This document shows positions 1-6,374 of a stretch of DNA of 7,708 nt, in pieces. The position numbers were made by a program, and so were the translations under genes. How positions within the stretch are numbered: position 1 is the first letter of the stretch; every line of letters begins with the position of its first letter. The notes under the pieces were generated by a model. It worked only from the letters and a program-made list of their open reading frames with translations. It was not told where the DNA came from and searched no databases. The stretch is from Lachnospiraceae bacterium (lineage in GTDB: Bacteria; Bacillota; Clostridia; Lachnospirales; Lachnospiraceae), in the NCBI GenBank assembly GCA_014804495.1, contig JAAUZS010000092.1, forward strand, positions 1-7,708. The letters run 5' to 3'.

Positions 1-1567
1 TAACCTGTGCAAACAGCTGTTTGAAGTAATGAAAAAGCGGATGGTGCGCTTTGGAAAGCACCGGCAGCGGAGTATCAACACCCATTGCCGCAATCGCTTC
101 CGAACCGTTCTTTGCCATAGGAAGTATACTGGTCTTCAACTCCTCATAACTATAACCGAAAGCCTTCTGCATACGCTGTCTTTCTTCATATGTTAGCTCT
201 GGCACTCTTTGATTCGGAATCTTTAAATCCCTAAGGGCTACCATATTATTATCCAGCCATTCACCATAAGGCTGGGCGGAGGCATAAGTTTCTTTCAACT
301 CATCATCATCAATGACCCTGCCCTGTACCAAATCTACCAAAAGCATCTTACCCGGATGCAGCCTCTCCTTTACCACGATTTTAGAAGGCTCAATATCCAG
401 AACGCCTACCTCAGAGGAAAGAATCAGAGTATCGTCATCCGTAATCATGTATCTGGAAGGACGCAGACCGTTTCTGTCAAGCACCGCTCCCATTATATCA
501 CCGTCAGAAAACAGAATGGACGCAGGACCATCCCACGGTTCCATCATCGTTGCATAATACTGATAAAAATCCTTCTTCTTCTGGCTCATGGTCTTGTTGT
601 TCTCCCACGGTTCGGGAATAGTAATCATGACTGCCAGTGGCAGCGGCATACCGCTCATTACCAGGAATTCCAGCGTATTATCTAACATCGCCGAGTCCGA
701 ACCCGAAGCACTGATTGCCGGCAGAACCTTATGCAGCTGCCCTGCCAGATGCACGGATTCCATCGTTTCCTCACGCGCCAGCATCTTATCCGCATTTCCG
801 CGAATCGTATTAATCTCACCGTTATGTACGATAAACCGGTTAGGATGCGCGCGCTCCCAGCTTGGATTGGTATTCGTGGAAAAACGGGAATGCACTATGG
901 CAATAGCCGATTCAAAGTCCTTATCCTGTAAATCCGAAAAGAAGGTACGAAGCTGTCCTACCAGAAACATTCCTTTGTATACAATCGTCCTGCTGGATAA
1001 AGATACAACGTAAGTTACATCCGTTGACTGCTCGAATGTCCTCCTCAAAATATACAGCTTTCTGTCAAAATCAAGTCCTTTGGCAACACCTGCGGGCTTT
1101 TTGATAAACGCCTGCATGATACAGGGCATACATTCCACCGCCTTATGTCCACGTACTGACGGATTAGTCGGCACACTTCTCCATCCAAGGAACTGCAGTC
1201 CTTCCTTCTCTACAATAATCTCAAACATTTTCTTCGCCTGATTCCGCTGCAGCTCATCGTGCGGAAAGAAAAATGCGCCAATGCCGTATTCTCTTTCTTC
1301 CCCGATATGTATACCCAGCTCCTTTGTTACCTTAACCATGAATTTATGCGGAATCTGAGTCAGTATACCTACGCCGTCGCCCGTCTTGCCTTCCGCATCC
1401 TTACCTGCCCTATGCTCCAGATTTTCAACAATCTTCAAAGCATTCTCAACAGTGGTGCGGCTTTTCTGACCTTTGATATTGACGCAGGCACCAATACCAC
1501 AGTTATCATGCTCGAATTCCATTCTATGAAGCGGCGCCTCCGGAACAGCCATTTTTGCATCAAACAT
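1..1567 (-). CDS. gltB: Glutamate synthase large subunit, N-terminal part (runs off left edge)
   Basis: Large (alpha) subunit of glutamate synthase, which moves the glutamine amide nitrogen to 2-oxoglutarate to make two glutamates in the cytoplasm. I translated the strand by hand and obtain 522 codons, about a third of the roughly 1500 residues usual for the family. What is visible is the class II glutamine amidotransferase domain. HDNCGIGA places the catalytic cysteine at residue 23, so a 22-residue propeptide should be removed to expose Cys as the N-terminal nucleophile. Other hallmarks are EHRAG (about 51-55), TGDGVG (62-67), HSRFSTNT (226-233), HNGEINTIRGN (248-258), WDGPAS (345-350) and DRNGLRPSR (364-372). 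The last residues visible, FKQLFAQV, match the stretch just before the central domain. The ATG at 1567 is preceded by GGAAGGAG at a good distance. The FMN and iron-sulfur domains lie outside the window. Expression is probably controlled by the promoter and terminator at 1624-1712. Confidence 0.96.
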   Translation of the reverse strand, partial: MFDAKMAVPEAPLHRMEFEHDNCGIGACVNIKGQKSRTTVENALKIVENLEHRAGKDAEGKTGDGVGILTQIPHKFMVKVTKELGIHIGEEREYGIGAFFFPHDELQRNQAKKMFEIIVEKEGLQFLGWRSVPTNPSVRGHKAVECMPCIMQAFIKKPAGVAKGLDFDRKLYILRRTFEQSTDVTYVVSLSSRTIVYKGMFLVGQLRTFFSDLQDKDFESAIAIVHSRFSTNTNPSWERAHPNRFIVHNGEINTIRGNADKMLAREETMESVHLAGQLHKVLPAISASGSDSAMLDNTLEFLVMSGMPLPLAVMITIPEPWENNKTMSQKKKDFYQYYATMMEPWDGPASILFSDGDIMGAVLDRNGLRPSRYMITDDDTLILSSEVGVLDIEPSKIVVKERLHPGKMLLVDLVQGRVIDDDELKETYASAQPYGEWLDNNMVALRDLKIPNQRVPELTYEERQRMQKAFGYSYEELKTSILPMAKNGSEAIAAMGVDTPLPVLSKAHHPLFHYFKQLFAQV

Positions 1568-1623
1568 TCTTTTATCTCCTTCCGTTGCAATAATAAAAAA
1601 TATTTCGCAATTCCTGTTTTCAT

Positions 1624-1671
1624 AAAAAAAGAATCGCAAAGCAGCCATTAAGCGGCGCGCCTTTGCGACTC
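1624..1671 (-). terminator. Intrinsic terminator / attenuator in the gltB leader
   Basis: Read on the minus strand, GAGTCGCAAAG (1671-1661) pairs with CTTTGCGATTC (1641-1631) over 11 base pairs, with one G-T wobble. A short inner GCC/GGC stem sits inside, and seven T residues (1630-1624) follow directly. This is a textbook Rho-independent terminator. It lies between the predicted gltB promoter and the gltB start codon, so it would stop transcripts within the leader rather than end an upstream gene. Sequence shows the hairpin; attenuation is inference. Confidence 0.75.
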
Positions 1672-1683
1672 AAAACTATTAAT

Positions 1684-1712
1684 ACTATACACCTGTTTGC
1701 ACAGGTTGTAAA
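1684..1712 (-). promoter_or_regulatory. Predicted gltB promoter
   Basis: On the minus strand a TTTACA -35 box (1712-1707) and a TATAGT -10 box (1689-1684) are separated by exactly 17 bases, fitting the housekeeping sigma factor. Transcription would start near 1677, giving a leader of about 110 bases before the gltB ATG. This is the best promoter match in the 256-base gap. Start site not proven. Confidence 0.65.
1691..1706 (-). promoter_or_regulatory. Palindrome inside promoter spacer, candidate operator
   Basis: ACCTGT-GCAA-ACAGGT is a perfect 6-base inverted repeat around 4 bases. It occupies 16 of the 17 spacer bases between the -35 and -10 boxes of the predicted gltB promoter, so a dimeric DNA-binding protein here would cover the promoter. 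If transcribed from an upstream promoter, the same bases would form a hairpin capped by a GNRA-type GCAA tetraloop. The symmetry is seen directly; the operator role is inferred and no regulator is encoded in the window. Confidence 0.5.
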
Positions 1713-1823
1713 TAACAAATATTTGAATAGTTGTCTGATAATTTGAGAATTTTTGTATCGTGATATTTTTGTCTGACTATTTTAAATTCTTGTAAAGCTT
1801 TTCCTATTATTATTCCAACTTTA

Positions 1824-2615
1824 TTATCCTTTACTTAAGAAAAAATTGATTGAAGCTAAATACTCTGCAATACCATCTTCATCGTTACTTCCGATTACCA
1901 AGTCAGCTTTTTCTCTGACCTCATTTATTGCATTTCCCATAGCAATACCTTTTCCGCATATTTCAAGCATTCCGATATCTGCATAATCATCGCCAAAAGC
2001 CATAATTTCTTCTGTCTTTATTCCACATGCAGCACACACTTCCAAAATAGCGTTCTCTTTTGTAGCGGTCTTTTTGGTGAATTTATACCAATATCCATCT
2101 GAGAAGCGTATGCAGTCACATTCGTTGAGCAATTCCTGAAGCCGCCTTGCCTGACTGTCTTCAAAAATCTCTACACACATTTTTAAGGAGCTTTCTTCAA
2201 AATCTTTAAAATCTGTATAAATGCTATCTCCCCAGCTATGGTCCTGTTCTTTAGGGTCAATCCTGTAATTCCAGTAATGGGAGTCTATAGTATCGATTGT
2301 TATCTCGCAATCAACGCCACACACCTTTCTGGCAGTTTCAATCATTTGTCTCGTTTCTTCCTCGGAAAACTCGGCTCTGTATATGTATACTCCATTATAT
2401 TTTACCAAAGCTCCGCCACTTGCAATCAATACATCTGGCTGCAATTCCTCTATAAAAGATAATGCATTATGCTCCCCTCTGGAGGTTGACACACCGATTA
2501 ATATGCCCTTTTCCCTACATTTCTGCAACGCGTTCAGCGTTGCATGTGAAATGGTTTTGTCACTGCGTAGCAATGTTCCATCCAAATCAAACAAAAGTAA
2601 TTTGCAATTTTCCAT
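1824..2615 (-). CDS. Cof-type HAD-IIB family hydrolase (sugar-phosphate or cofactor phosphatase)
   Basis: A 263-residue protein of the haloacid dehalogenase superfamily, subfamily IIB (Cof type), normally cytoplasmic magnesium-dependent phosphatases of sugar phosphates or phosphorylated cofactors. Motif I is LLFDLDGTLL, with nucleophile Asp10 and acid/base Asp12. Motif II is the Thr of VSTSR (Thr44), where most relatives have ATGR. Motif III is Lys186 in TKENAI. Motif IV is FGDDYADIGML with Asp209, Asp210 and Asp213. The C2 cap lies between motifs II and III, about residues 85-185. The length is typical and all catalytic residues are present, so it should be active; the substrate cannot be told from sequence. 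The ATG has GAGGTG a few bases upstream. It follows the amidohydrolase gene by 66 bases with no terminator between, so it may be the last gene of that operon, perhaps also with its own weak promoter. Confidence 0.92.
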   Translation of the reverse strand: MENCKLLLFDLDGTLLRSDKTISHATLNALQKCREKGILIGVSTSRGEHNALSFIEELQPDVLIASGGALVKYNGVYIYRAEFSEEETRQMIETARKVCGVDCEITIDTIDSHYWNYRIDPKEQDHSWGDSIYTDFKDFEESSLKMCVEIFEDSQARRLQELLNECDCIRFSDGYWYKFTKKTATKENAILEVCAACGIKTEEIMAFGDDYADIGMLEICGKGIAMGNAINEVREKADLVIGSNDEDGIAEYLASINFFLSKG

Positions 2616-2681
2616 TCTTTCACCTCAGAGTTTTATATTGATTGTACTACTTTTTAGGGAATCAAAATCAAATTTCAGTCC

Positions 2682-3515
2682 TTATGTACTTAGAATCTTC
2701 CCAATATTGCCATAAGCAATCATTTCCGCCTCAGCTTGTGTAAAGTCCATTTGGTTCAAAATATCAAAATACGAATTATAGATTTCTTCCGGCTGTAGGA
2801 AGCGGTTGTCCGGGTAGTCGCTGGCAAAGATTAGTCGGTCAGCACCAAATTTACGCATAATCGAATTTGTCTTCTCAATGCCGTAGGTACGCACATAATC
2901 CGGTAAGATAGCGGAAATATCCATATAAGCATGGGTGGGCAGCAACTGCTCCCACTGATAGGCTCCCATATGAGATATGATTACAGTCAGTTTCGGATAC
3001 TCTTCCAGTATCTTAACGATTCGCACTGCTGCACTGGGATCGTCTTCGGAATTAGGATAGGAATGGATTGCCACAGGAATATTGCGTTCCTGTGCAAGTA
3101 CGAAGATTGCTTGGTTGTATTCTGAGTCTAAAGCTACACCTGTATTGTTTGGGTGTAGTTTGATTCCATCCAGAGAGTATACGTCAATGGCATGGCAAAT
3201 CGCCTCTGCTGACTCCGCAGAGGTATTCCGCGTATCAATATCTGCAAATGCATAAAACCTGCCAGGATACCGTTGTTTCATATCATAAAGATTCTTATGC
3301 ACAGCAGAGATTGTAAACTCCATAGACATGAGCATAGGGTCGTTAAATGGCATGATGACAGCCTTTTCAATATTTAATGCATCCATCATTGAATGGTATT
3401 TATGAATGTCAGCATAAACCCACACATCGTCAGAATCCGGGTTTGCTTCATGAACCGCATCCGGAAGGATGTGAATATGGGCATCTATCTTTTTGAGTGT
3501 TCTCCAATCGAACAT
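2682..3515 (-). CDS. Amidohydrolase_2-family metal-dependent hydrolase (TIM barrel)
   Basis: A 277-residue cytoplasmic enzyme of the amidohydrolase_2 family, relatives of which hydrolyse or decarboxylate small carboxylic or cyclic substrates. Metal-site motifs appear in the usual order: DAHIHI near the N-terminus (His13, His15), GIKLHP (Lys119, His121) at the end of a central strand, AIHS (His151), ISHMG (His182) and FASDYP (Asp233). The C-terminal YGNIGKIL resembles the closing helix typical of the family (GNA.rl). Length is normal and no key residue is missing. The ATG has a very strong AAAGGAGG six bases upstream, and the gene begins only 15 bases after the stop of the MFS exporter gene, which argues for co-transcription. 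Family-level assignment is firm; the substrate is unknown. Dihydroorotase-like or ACMSD-like roles cannot be distinguished here. Confidence 0.9.
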   Translation of the reverse strand: MFDWRTLKKIDAHIHILPDAVHEANPDSDDVWVYADIHKYHSMMDALNIEKAVIMPFNDPMLMSMEFTISAVHKNLYDMKQRYPGRFYAFADIDTRNTSAESAEAICHAIDVYSLDGIKLHPNNTGVALDSEYNQAIFVLAQERNIPVAIHSYPNSEDDPSAAVRIVKILEEYPKLTVIISHMGAYQWEQLLPTHAYMDISAILPDYVRTYGIEKTNSIMRKFGADRLIFASDYPDNRFLQPEEIYNSYFDILNQMDFTQAEAEMIAYGNIGKILST

Positions 3516-3530
3516 GCGGTACCTCCTTTT

Positions 3531-4769
3531 TCATGTGTCGGAATTGCCGGACAATTTCTCTTCACTGTTTAAAAATTCCTTTACTTTGGGATTGAGCAAA
3601 ACAACCAATACAATAACTATTGACACAACCGCATTGATGATAATCAGCTTTCTGGCATCAACAAACTCACACAAAACGCCGCCCAGAAAATTTCCAAATG
3701 GCGAAACAGCCATACATAATGTGGTTTTCGATGCCAGCACCTTGCCCCTTTGGTCAGCCGGGGTCTTTACCATAATCGTAGAATTTAATAATGTATTGAA
3801 TACAAACTGAAAACCAAATGCAACAAAAAAGAACGCCAAAATGACAGCAAATTGGTTAAAAAATGCTCCGACTCCGATACTGGTAATAAAAACCAACAAT
3901 GAAATAATATAAATGCGGTATTTCTTCTCCTGCTTTATATTTATGAATGAGAGCACCACCATTCCAATTATAAGTCCAGCACTTTGAAACGCATTCAAAA
4001 TACCGTATTTAGCCATTCCAAGATGTGTGCTGTATGTAAACCACGGAATAATCAATACCCTAATCATGCCAAACAGAAAATTAATAAAAAATGCTATTAT
4101 AATCGTCCTTACTAATCCTTCGTACTGAAAAATAAACCTAATTCCGTCCTTGAAATCATCCCAGAATGTAAAATTCAGATTTTTGCGCTTCACTTTTGGA
4201 ATTTGAATGAATACTTCGGTAGCTGCTGAGAATAAATAAGATACTGCATCAATCAGAAACATGACCGACGCTCCGACAAGGGTATACAAGGAACCTCCTG
4301 CCGACTGTCCCAATATATCCGCTCCCGTAGTTGCTATCTGATATGATGAAGCTGCCTTGGTAATATTCTGCTCCGGAACAATATCAGGTAAAACGGATTC
4401 TATTGCCGGATTAAAGAAAGAAGAGCATATCCCTGACACAACCGCCACAAGCATAATCATCCATATTTCCAAAATTCCCCTGTTTGCTGCAAATGCTATA
4501 AATAATATACTTAATCCACGTATCACATCGCCAAAGATAATCAGTTTCTTTCTATCTGTCCTGTCCACAATCACGCCGGATAAGGGACCGCAAATAATCC
4601 TTGGTATCGTTACTAACGCCATTACAGTTCCCATAACAGCAGTCGAACCTGTCTTTTCCAACACAAAAAAATTCAGGGCGATTGTGTACAATGCATCGCC
4701 CAAAGCAGATACCATCTGCCCCTGCCATAATAGAAAGAAATTTCGTTTATTCATGGTTTTATCATTCAT
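3531..4769 (-). CDS. MFS transporter, MFS_3/EntS-MefA-like drug or metabolite exporter
   Basis: A 412-residue inner-membrane protein with about 12 hydrophobic helices (roughly 11-35, 43-66, 77-95, 103-125, 143-165, 167-186, 219-245, 255-277, 285-303, 307-332, 347-368 and 373-393) and a hydrophilic central loop at 190-217. Loop 2-3 carries the MFS signature GVIVDRTDRKK (65-75, with Asp69, Arg70, Asp72 and Arg73). Loop 10-11 has TPADQRGKVLA (336-346), typical of the MFS_3 group that includes enterobactin exporter EntS and macrolide efflux MefA. This supports proton-driven export of a small molecule; the substrate is not readable. The ATG has AAGGAGT seven bases upstream. The gene starts 24 bases after the GNAT-B stop and ends 15 bases before the amidohydrolase, so it sits mid-operon. 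Length and topology are normal. A resistance role is possible but unproven. Confidence 0.92.
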   Translation of the reverse strand: MNDKTMNKRNFFLLWQGQMVSALGDALYTIALNFFVLEKTGSTAVMGTVMALVTIPRIICGPLSGVIVDRTDRKKLIIFGDVIRGLSILFIAFAANRGILEIWMIMLVAVVSGICSSFFNPAIESVLPDIVPEQNITKAASSYQIATTGADILGQSAGGSLYTLVGASVMFLIDAVSYLFSAATEVFIQIPKVKRKNLNFTFWDDFKDGIRFIFQYEGLVRTIIIAFFINFLFGMIRVLIIPWFTYSTHLGMAKYGILNAFQSAGLIIGMVVLSFINIKQEKKYRIYIISLLVFITSIGVGAFFNQFAVILAFFFVAFGFQFVFNTLLNSTIMVKTPADQRGKVLASKTTLCMAVSPFGNFLGGVLCEFVDARKLIIINAVVSIVIVLVVLLNPKVKEFLNSEEKLSGNSDT

Positions 4770-4793
4770 AAGCTGACTCCTTAGACTGAACTA

Positions 4794-5297
4794 TCAATGA
4801 CTTAAAGACTTAATATAGCATATTTCTGTTGCTCCTAACGCCGGTTGACTTTTATCTGTCATCTGGAAACCATTTGCCTCATAAAATAATCGTGCCCGCA
4901 TATTTTTTTCAAACACCCATAAAATCACTTGCGAATATCCTTGCTCTTCTATATCCTCAAGAATTTTTTTCATCATTTTACTGCCATAGCCTTTTCCCCA
5001 ACGGTTTTGCAGACTATGAATGCATATGATTTCTGCGATATCTGTATCGTCAGTATTTCTCGCCCTATCCCAAAATGCTATGCAATGATCATCCTCATCA
5101 ACTTGCATAATATAACCATTCCCCTTGTTATTCTCAAGTAATCTCTTATAAATTGCAGTCACATATTCTACATCAAGATATTTTTTCAAATTATCAGAAG
5201 ACAAAATATCAGTATATGCAGCTCTCCAACTTTCTACTTGTATATATGCCAGTCGGTGCTCATCTCCCATTGTAACTTTACAAATTTTATAGTTCAA
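4794..5297 (-). CDS. GNAT family N-acetyltransferase (GNAT-B), TTG start
   Basis: A 167-residue GCN5-related N-acetyltransferase that would move an acetyl group from acetyl-CoA to an amine of a small molecule or protein. The N-terminal helix region IQVESWRAAYTDIL (19-32) resembles a well-known GNAT subgroup. Motif A is AEIICIHSLQNRWGKGYGS (88-106), with the pyrophosphate-binding Q97-x-x-x-G101-x-G103-x-G105. Motif B is VFEKNMRARLFYEANGF (128-144), including Asn132 and Tyr139. The start is TTG at 5297, preceded by AGGA about ten bases upstream. An in-frame TGA lies two codons before it, and the next in-frame ATG (residue 10) would cut into the first strand, so TTG is preferred. The first 7 codons lie inside the 180-base repeat. 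Its start overlaps the end of the GNAT-A fragment by 11 bases. It probably leads the operon with the exporter and amidohydrolase, but no clear promoter was found for it. Confidence 0.88.
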   Translation of the reverse strand: MNYKICKVTMGDEHRLAYIQVESWRAAYTDILSSDNLKKYLDVEYVTAIYKRLLENNKGNGYIMQVDEDDHCIAFWDRARNTDDTDIAEIICIHSLQNRWGKGYGSKMMKKILEDIEEQGYSQVILWVFEKNMRARLFYEANGFQMTDKSQPALGATEICYIKSLSH

Positions 5298-5452
5298 ATC
5301 TCATTCGTCCTTTCCTAATTACCATATGACACCTGCTCCATTGTTCGTCTTTATACGGAAAAGCATTTTTCGATATACTTTCCTCAACAAAACCTACTTT
5401 CTCATAACAATGTTTTGCTGCAACATCTTCATCAAACACATTTAACTGAACC
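5276..5452. repeat. Direct repeat, left copy (GNAT-A end plus GNAT-B start)
   Basis: By hand alignment this segment matches 7527-7708 in the same orientation with about 19 substitutions and one 5-base gap, near 89% identity. It spans the GNAT-A C-terminal codons, the junction, and the first 7 codons of GNAT-B. In this copy GNAT-B continues intact while GNAT-A is truncated. The similarity may extend a few codons beyond 5452, but its partner leaves the window there. Confidence 0.88.
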
Positions 5453-5481
5453 ACATCTAAGCCTGTTATATTAAATGTCAA
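5287..5481 (-). pseudogene. Truncated GNAT acetyltransferase C-terminus (second copy of GNAT-A)
   Basis: The frame encodes about 64 residues that match only the last part of a GNAT fold: LNVFDEDVAAKHCYEKVGF is motif B with its Asp/Tyr positions, and the acetyl-CoA loop (motif A) and everything before it are missing. It is closely similar to the GNAT C-terminus entering at the right edge (7552-7708), sharing most residues. Relative to that copy, five bases are missing near the end, so the frame misses the original stop and reads on to RMRFEL. An in-frame TGA lies directly before the TTG that opens the frame, and no ribosome binding site precedes it. These points favour a decayed remnant over a functional gene. 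It may still be transcribed through into GNAT-B. Confidence 0.8.
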
Positions 5482-5519
5482 TCATTTGTAAAAGCTGCTT
5501 GATAAACCAAAGTTTTCCC
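5482..5519. other. Short gap after nitrilase gene
   Basis: These 38 bases separate the nitrilase stop from the GNAT-A fragment. I see no terminator hairpin with a T run, no ribosome binding site and no convincing promoter. The boundary between the inserted segment and the repeat probably falls at or near here (about 5455-5485). Confidence 0.4.
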
Positions 5520-6242
5520 CTATACAGCATCGTCTATGTCTATCATTAAAATTCCCTCTTGGTCAAATGGAAGCCTATCACGGATTGTACCGTTGAAAAA
5601 ATAAAAAGCACCTCCATGATTTTGTGGATCAGAATCAATTGGATTGACCATCAAGACATGTTCTGCTGCCAGTGCGGCTTGTCTTGCGTATGATACCATT
5701 TCTGCCCGTTCCCATTCCTCTATAGTAAAATTGACATATACTGGCCATATCAATAAGTGTTTTGTTTGGAATTTCTCAGGATAATCCCACATATCTCCAC
5801 ATAGAGCCAGCCTGATTTGATGATTATGGAAGAGGAAGTCTTCTGTTCCGTTTCCTTCCCGGTAATGCTCGTCTGTTTTCCAATATTCTTTCCAACCTTT
5901 TGTGATCCTCCTGTAATTGTGTAAGATTTCACCGTCTTCAATAACAATGCAGGAAGAATATAAACATTCGTTTTCTTTCTCAATATATCCTGTCAGCAAA
6001 GCTACACCATACTTTTTTGACCACCTGCGTAATTGACAGACAATTTCCGACTTCATCTCCAGCGCCATTTCTCTATCAACCACATAATCCCAGCAAAGAG
6101 AATCGAAGCCTTGCAAGTAGGCTTCTCCAAAGCAGAGCAAATCCAATTTTCCTTGTGACGCTTGCATAGCACGTTCGATTTGTGATAAATTAAAAGACAC
6201 ATTTCTGTTTTTACATTCAAAAACTGCTAAACCAATTCGCAT
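5520..6242 (-). CDS. Carbon-nitrogen hydrolase (nitrilase superfamily)
   Basis: A 240-residue cytoplasmic enzyme of the nitrilase/amidase superfamily, which cleaves amide or nitrile C-N bonds through a Glu-Lys-Cys triad. All three are visible: Glu40 in LLCFGEAYLQGF, Lys115 in YRRITKGW, and the nucleophile Cys148 in LALCGDMWDYPE. A supporting Glu129 occurs in HYREGN. The strand MRIGLAVFE opens the alpha-beta-beta-alpha sandwich, and VLMVNPID (196-203) with GAFYFFNG (211-218) matches the late core strands. It is somewhat shorter than the usual 260-290 residues but appears complete. The ATG at 6242 has TTGGAG eight bases upstream; a 22-codon frame with a better ribosome binding site overlaps this start. 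It follows the Rpn gene by 132 bases with no terminator and may share its transcript. It lies between the two GNAT repeats, so it may have arrived with them. Substrate unknown. Confidence 0.86.
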   Translation of the reverse strand: MRIGLAVFECKNRNVSFNLSQIERAMQASQGKLDLLCFGEAYLQGFDSLCWDYVVDREMALEMKSEIVCQLRRWSKKYGVALLTGYIEKENECLYSSCIVIEDGEILHNYRRITKGWKEYWKTDEHYREGNGTEDFLFHNHQIRLALCGDMWDYPEKFQTKHLLIWPVYVNFTIEEWERAEMVSYARQAALAAEHVLMVNPIDSDPQNHGGAFYFFNGTIRDRLPFDQEGILMIDIDDAV

Positions 6243-6285
6243 TGCATATTCTCCAATCTAATTTCAGATTTGTCGTATACCGCAT
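6217..6285 (-). CDS. Possible 22-residue upstream ORF overlapping nitrilase start
   Basis: An ATG at 6285 with GAGAGG eight bases upstream opens MRYTTNLKLDWRICNANWFSSF and stops at TGA inside nitrilase codons 8-9, in another frame. The ribosome binding site is at least as good as that of the nitrilase gene. It could be a leader peptide for translational coupling, or chance. No similarity to a known peptide is recognised. Confidence 0.25.
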   Translation of the reverse strand: MRYTTNLKLDWRICNANWFSSF

Positions 6286-6374
6286 TTTACTTTCCTCTCA
6301 TGTGATTCCTTAATAATAACTAAGCTATCGATTACATAAGTTCTTAACAAAAAATGAAAACGAAATATATCTAT
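6243..6374. other. Spacer between Rpn and nitrilase genes
   Basis: An AT-rich 132-base gap. It contains the ribosome binding sites of the nitrilase gene and the small upstream frame. No terminator hairpin with a T run follows the Rpn stop, and no promoter with both boxes at good spacing was found, so read-through from the Rpn promoter is the simplest model. Confidence 0.4.

Larger units (their letters stand above)
1568..1823. other. Intergenic regulatory region between HAD gene and gltB
   Basis: Gap of 256 bases. The part nearest gltB holds the ribosome binding site, terminator hairpin and promoter listed separately. Just upstream of the -35 box is a 10-base palindrome CAAATATTTG (1716-1725), placed where an activator or UP element could act. 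Two direct copies of TTGTCTGA (plus strand, 1731-1738 and 1769-1776) lie further upstream. The remainder (about 1777-1823) is AT-rich with no hairpin followed by a T run, so no terminator for the HAD gene is evident. Confidence 0.6.

Noticed and set aside
1435..1623. 62-codon minus-strand frame beginning right after the leader terminator (MKTGIAK...)
   Set aside because: It has no ribosome binding site because its ATG follows the T tract, it overlaps gltB in another frame, and the peptide has low-complexity basic content. Most likely chance.
312..1651. Several plus-strand frames opposite gltB
   Set aside because: They are shadows of the gltB reading frame. None has a recognisable domain, and the opposite strand encodes a well-conserved protein.
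1631..1706. ANTAR-type dual hexaloop target or known riboswitch in the gltB leader
   Set aside because: Two hairpins exist, but neither loop has A at position 1 and G at position 4, and the first hairpin lies upstream of the predicted start. No known riboswitch consensus was recognised.
1731..1776. Direct repeats TTGTCTGA upstream of the gltB promoter
   Set aside because: Only eight bases, 38 bases apart (not a whole number of helical turns), in AT-rich DNA. Too weak to call a regulator site; noted in the intergenic feature.
2616..2681. Possible promoter before the HAD gene (TTGATT ... TACAAT)
   Set aside because: The best spacing is about 19 bases and both boxes are imperfect, so it cannot be separated from AT-rich background.
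5476..5481. Perfect TTGACA -35 hexamer at the start of the GNAT-A fragment
   Set aside because: No acceptable -10 box lies 16-18 bases downstream, so no promoter is called for GNAT-B from it.
5482..5522. Possible terminator after the nitrilase
   Set aside because: The AAAACTTTGG and AGCTTTT stretches do not form a stable stem and no T run follows.
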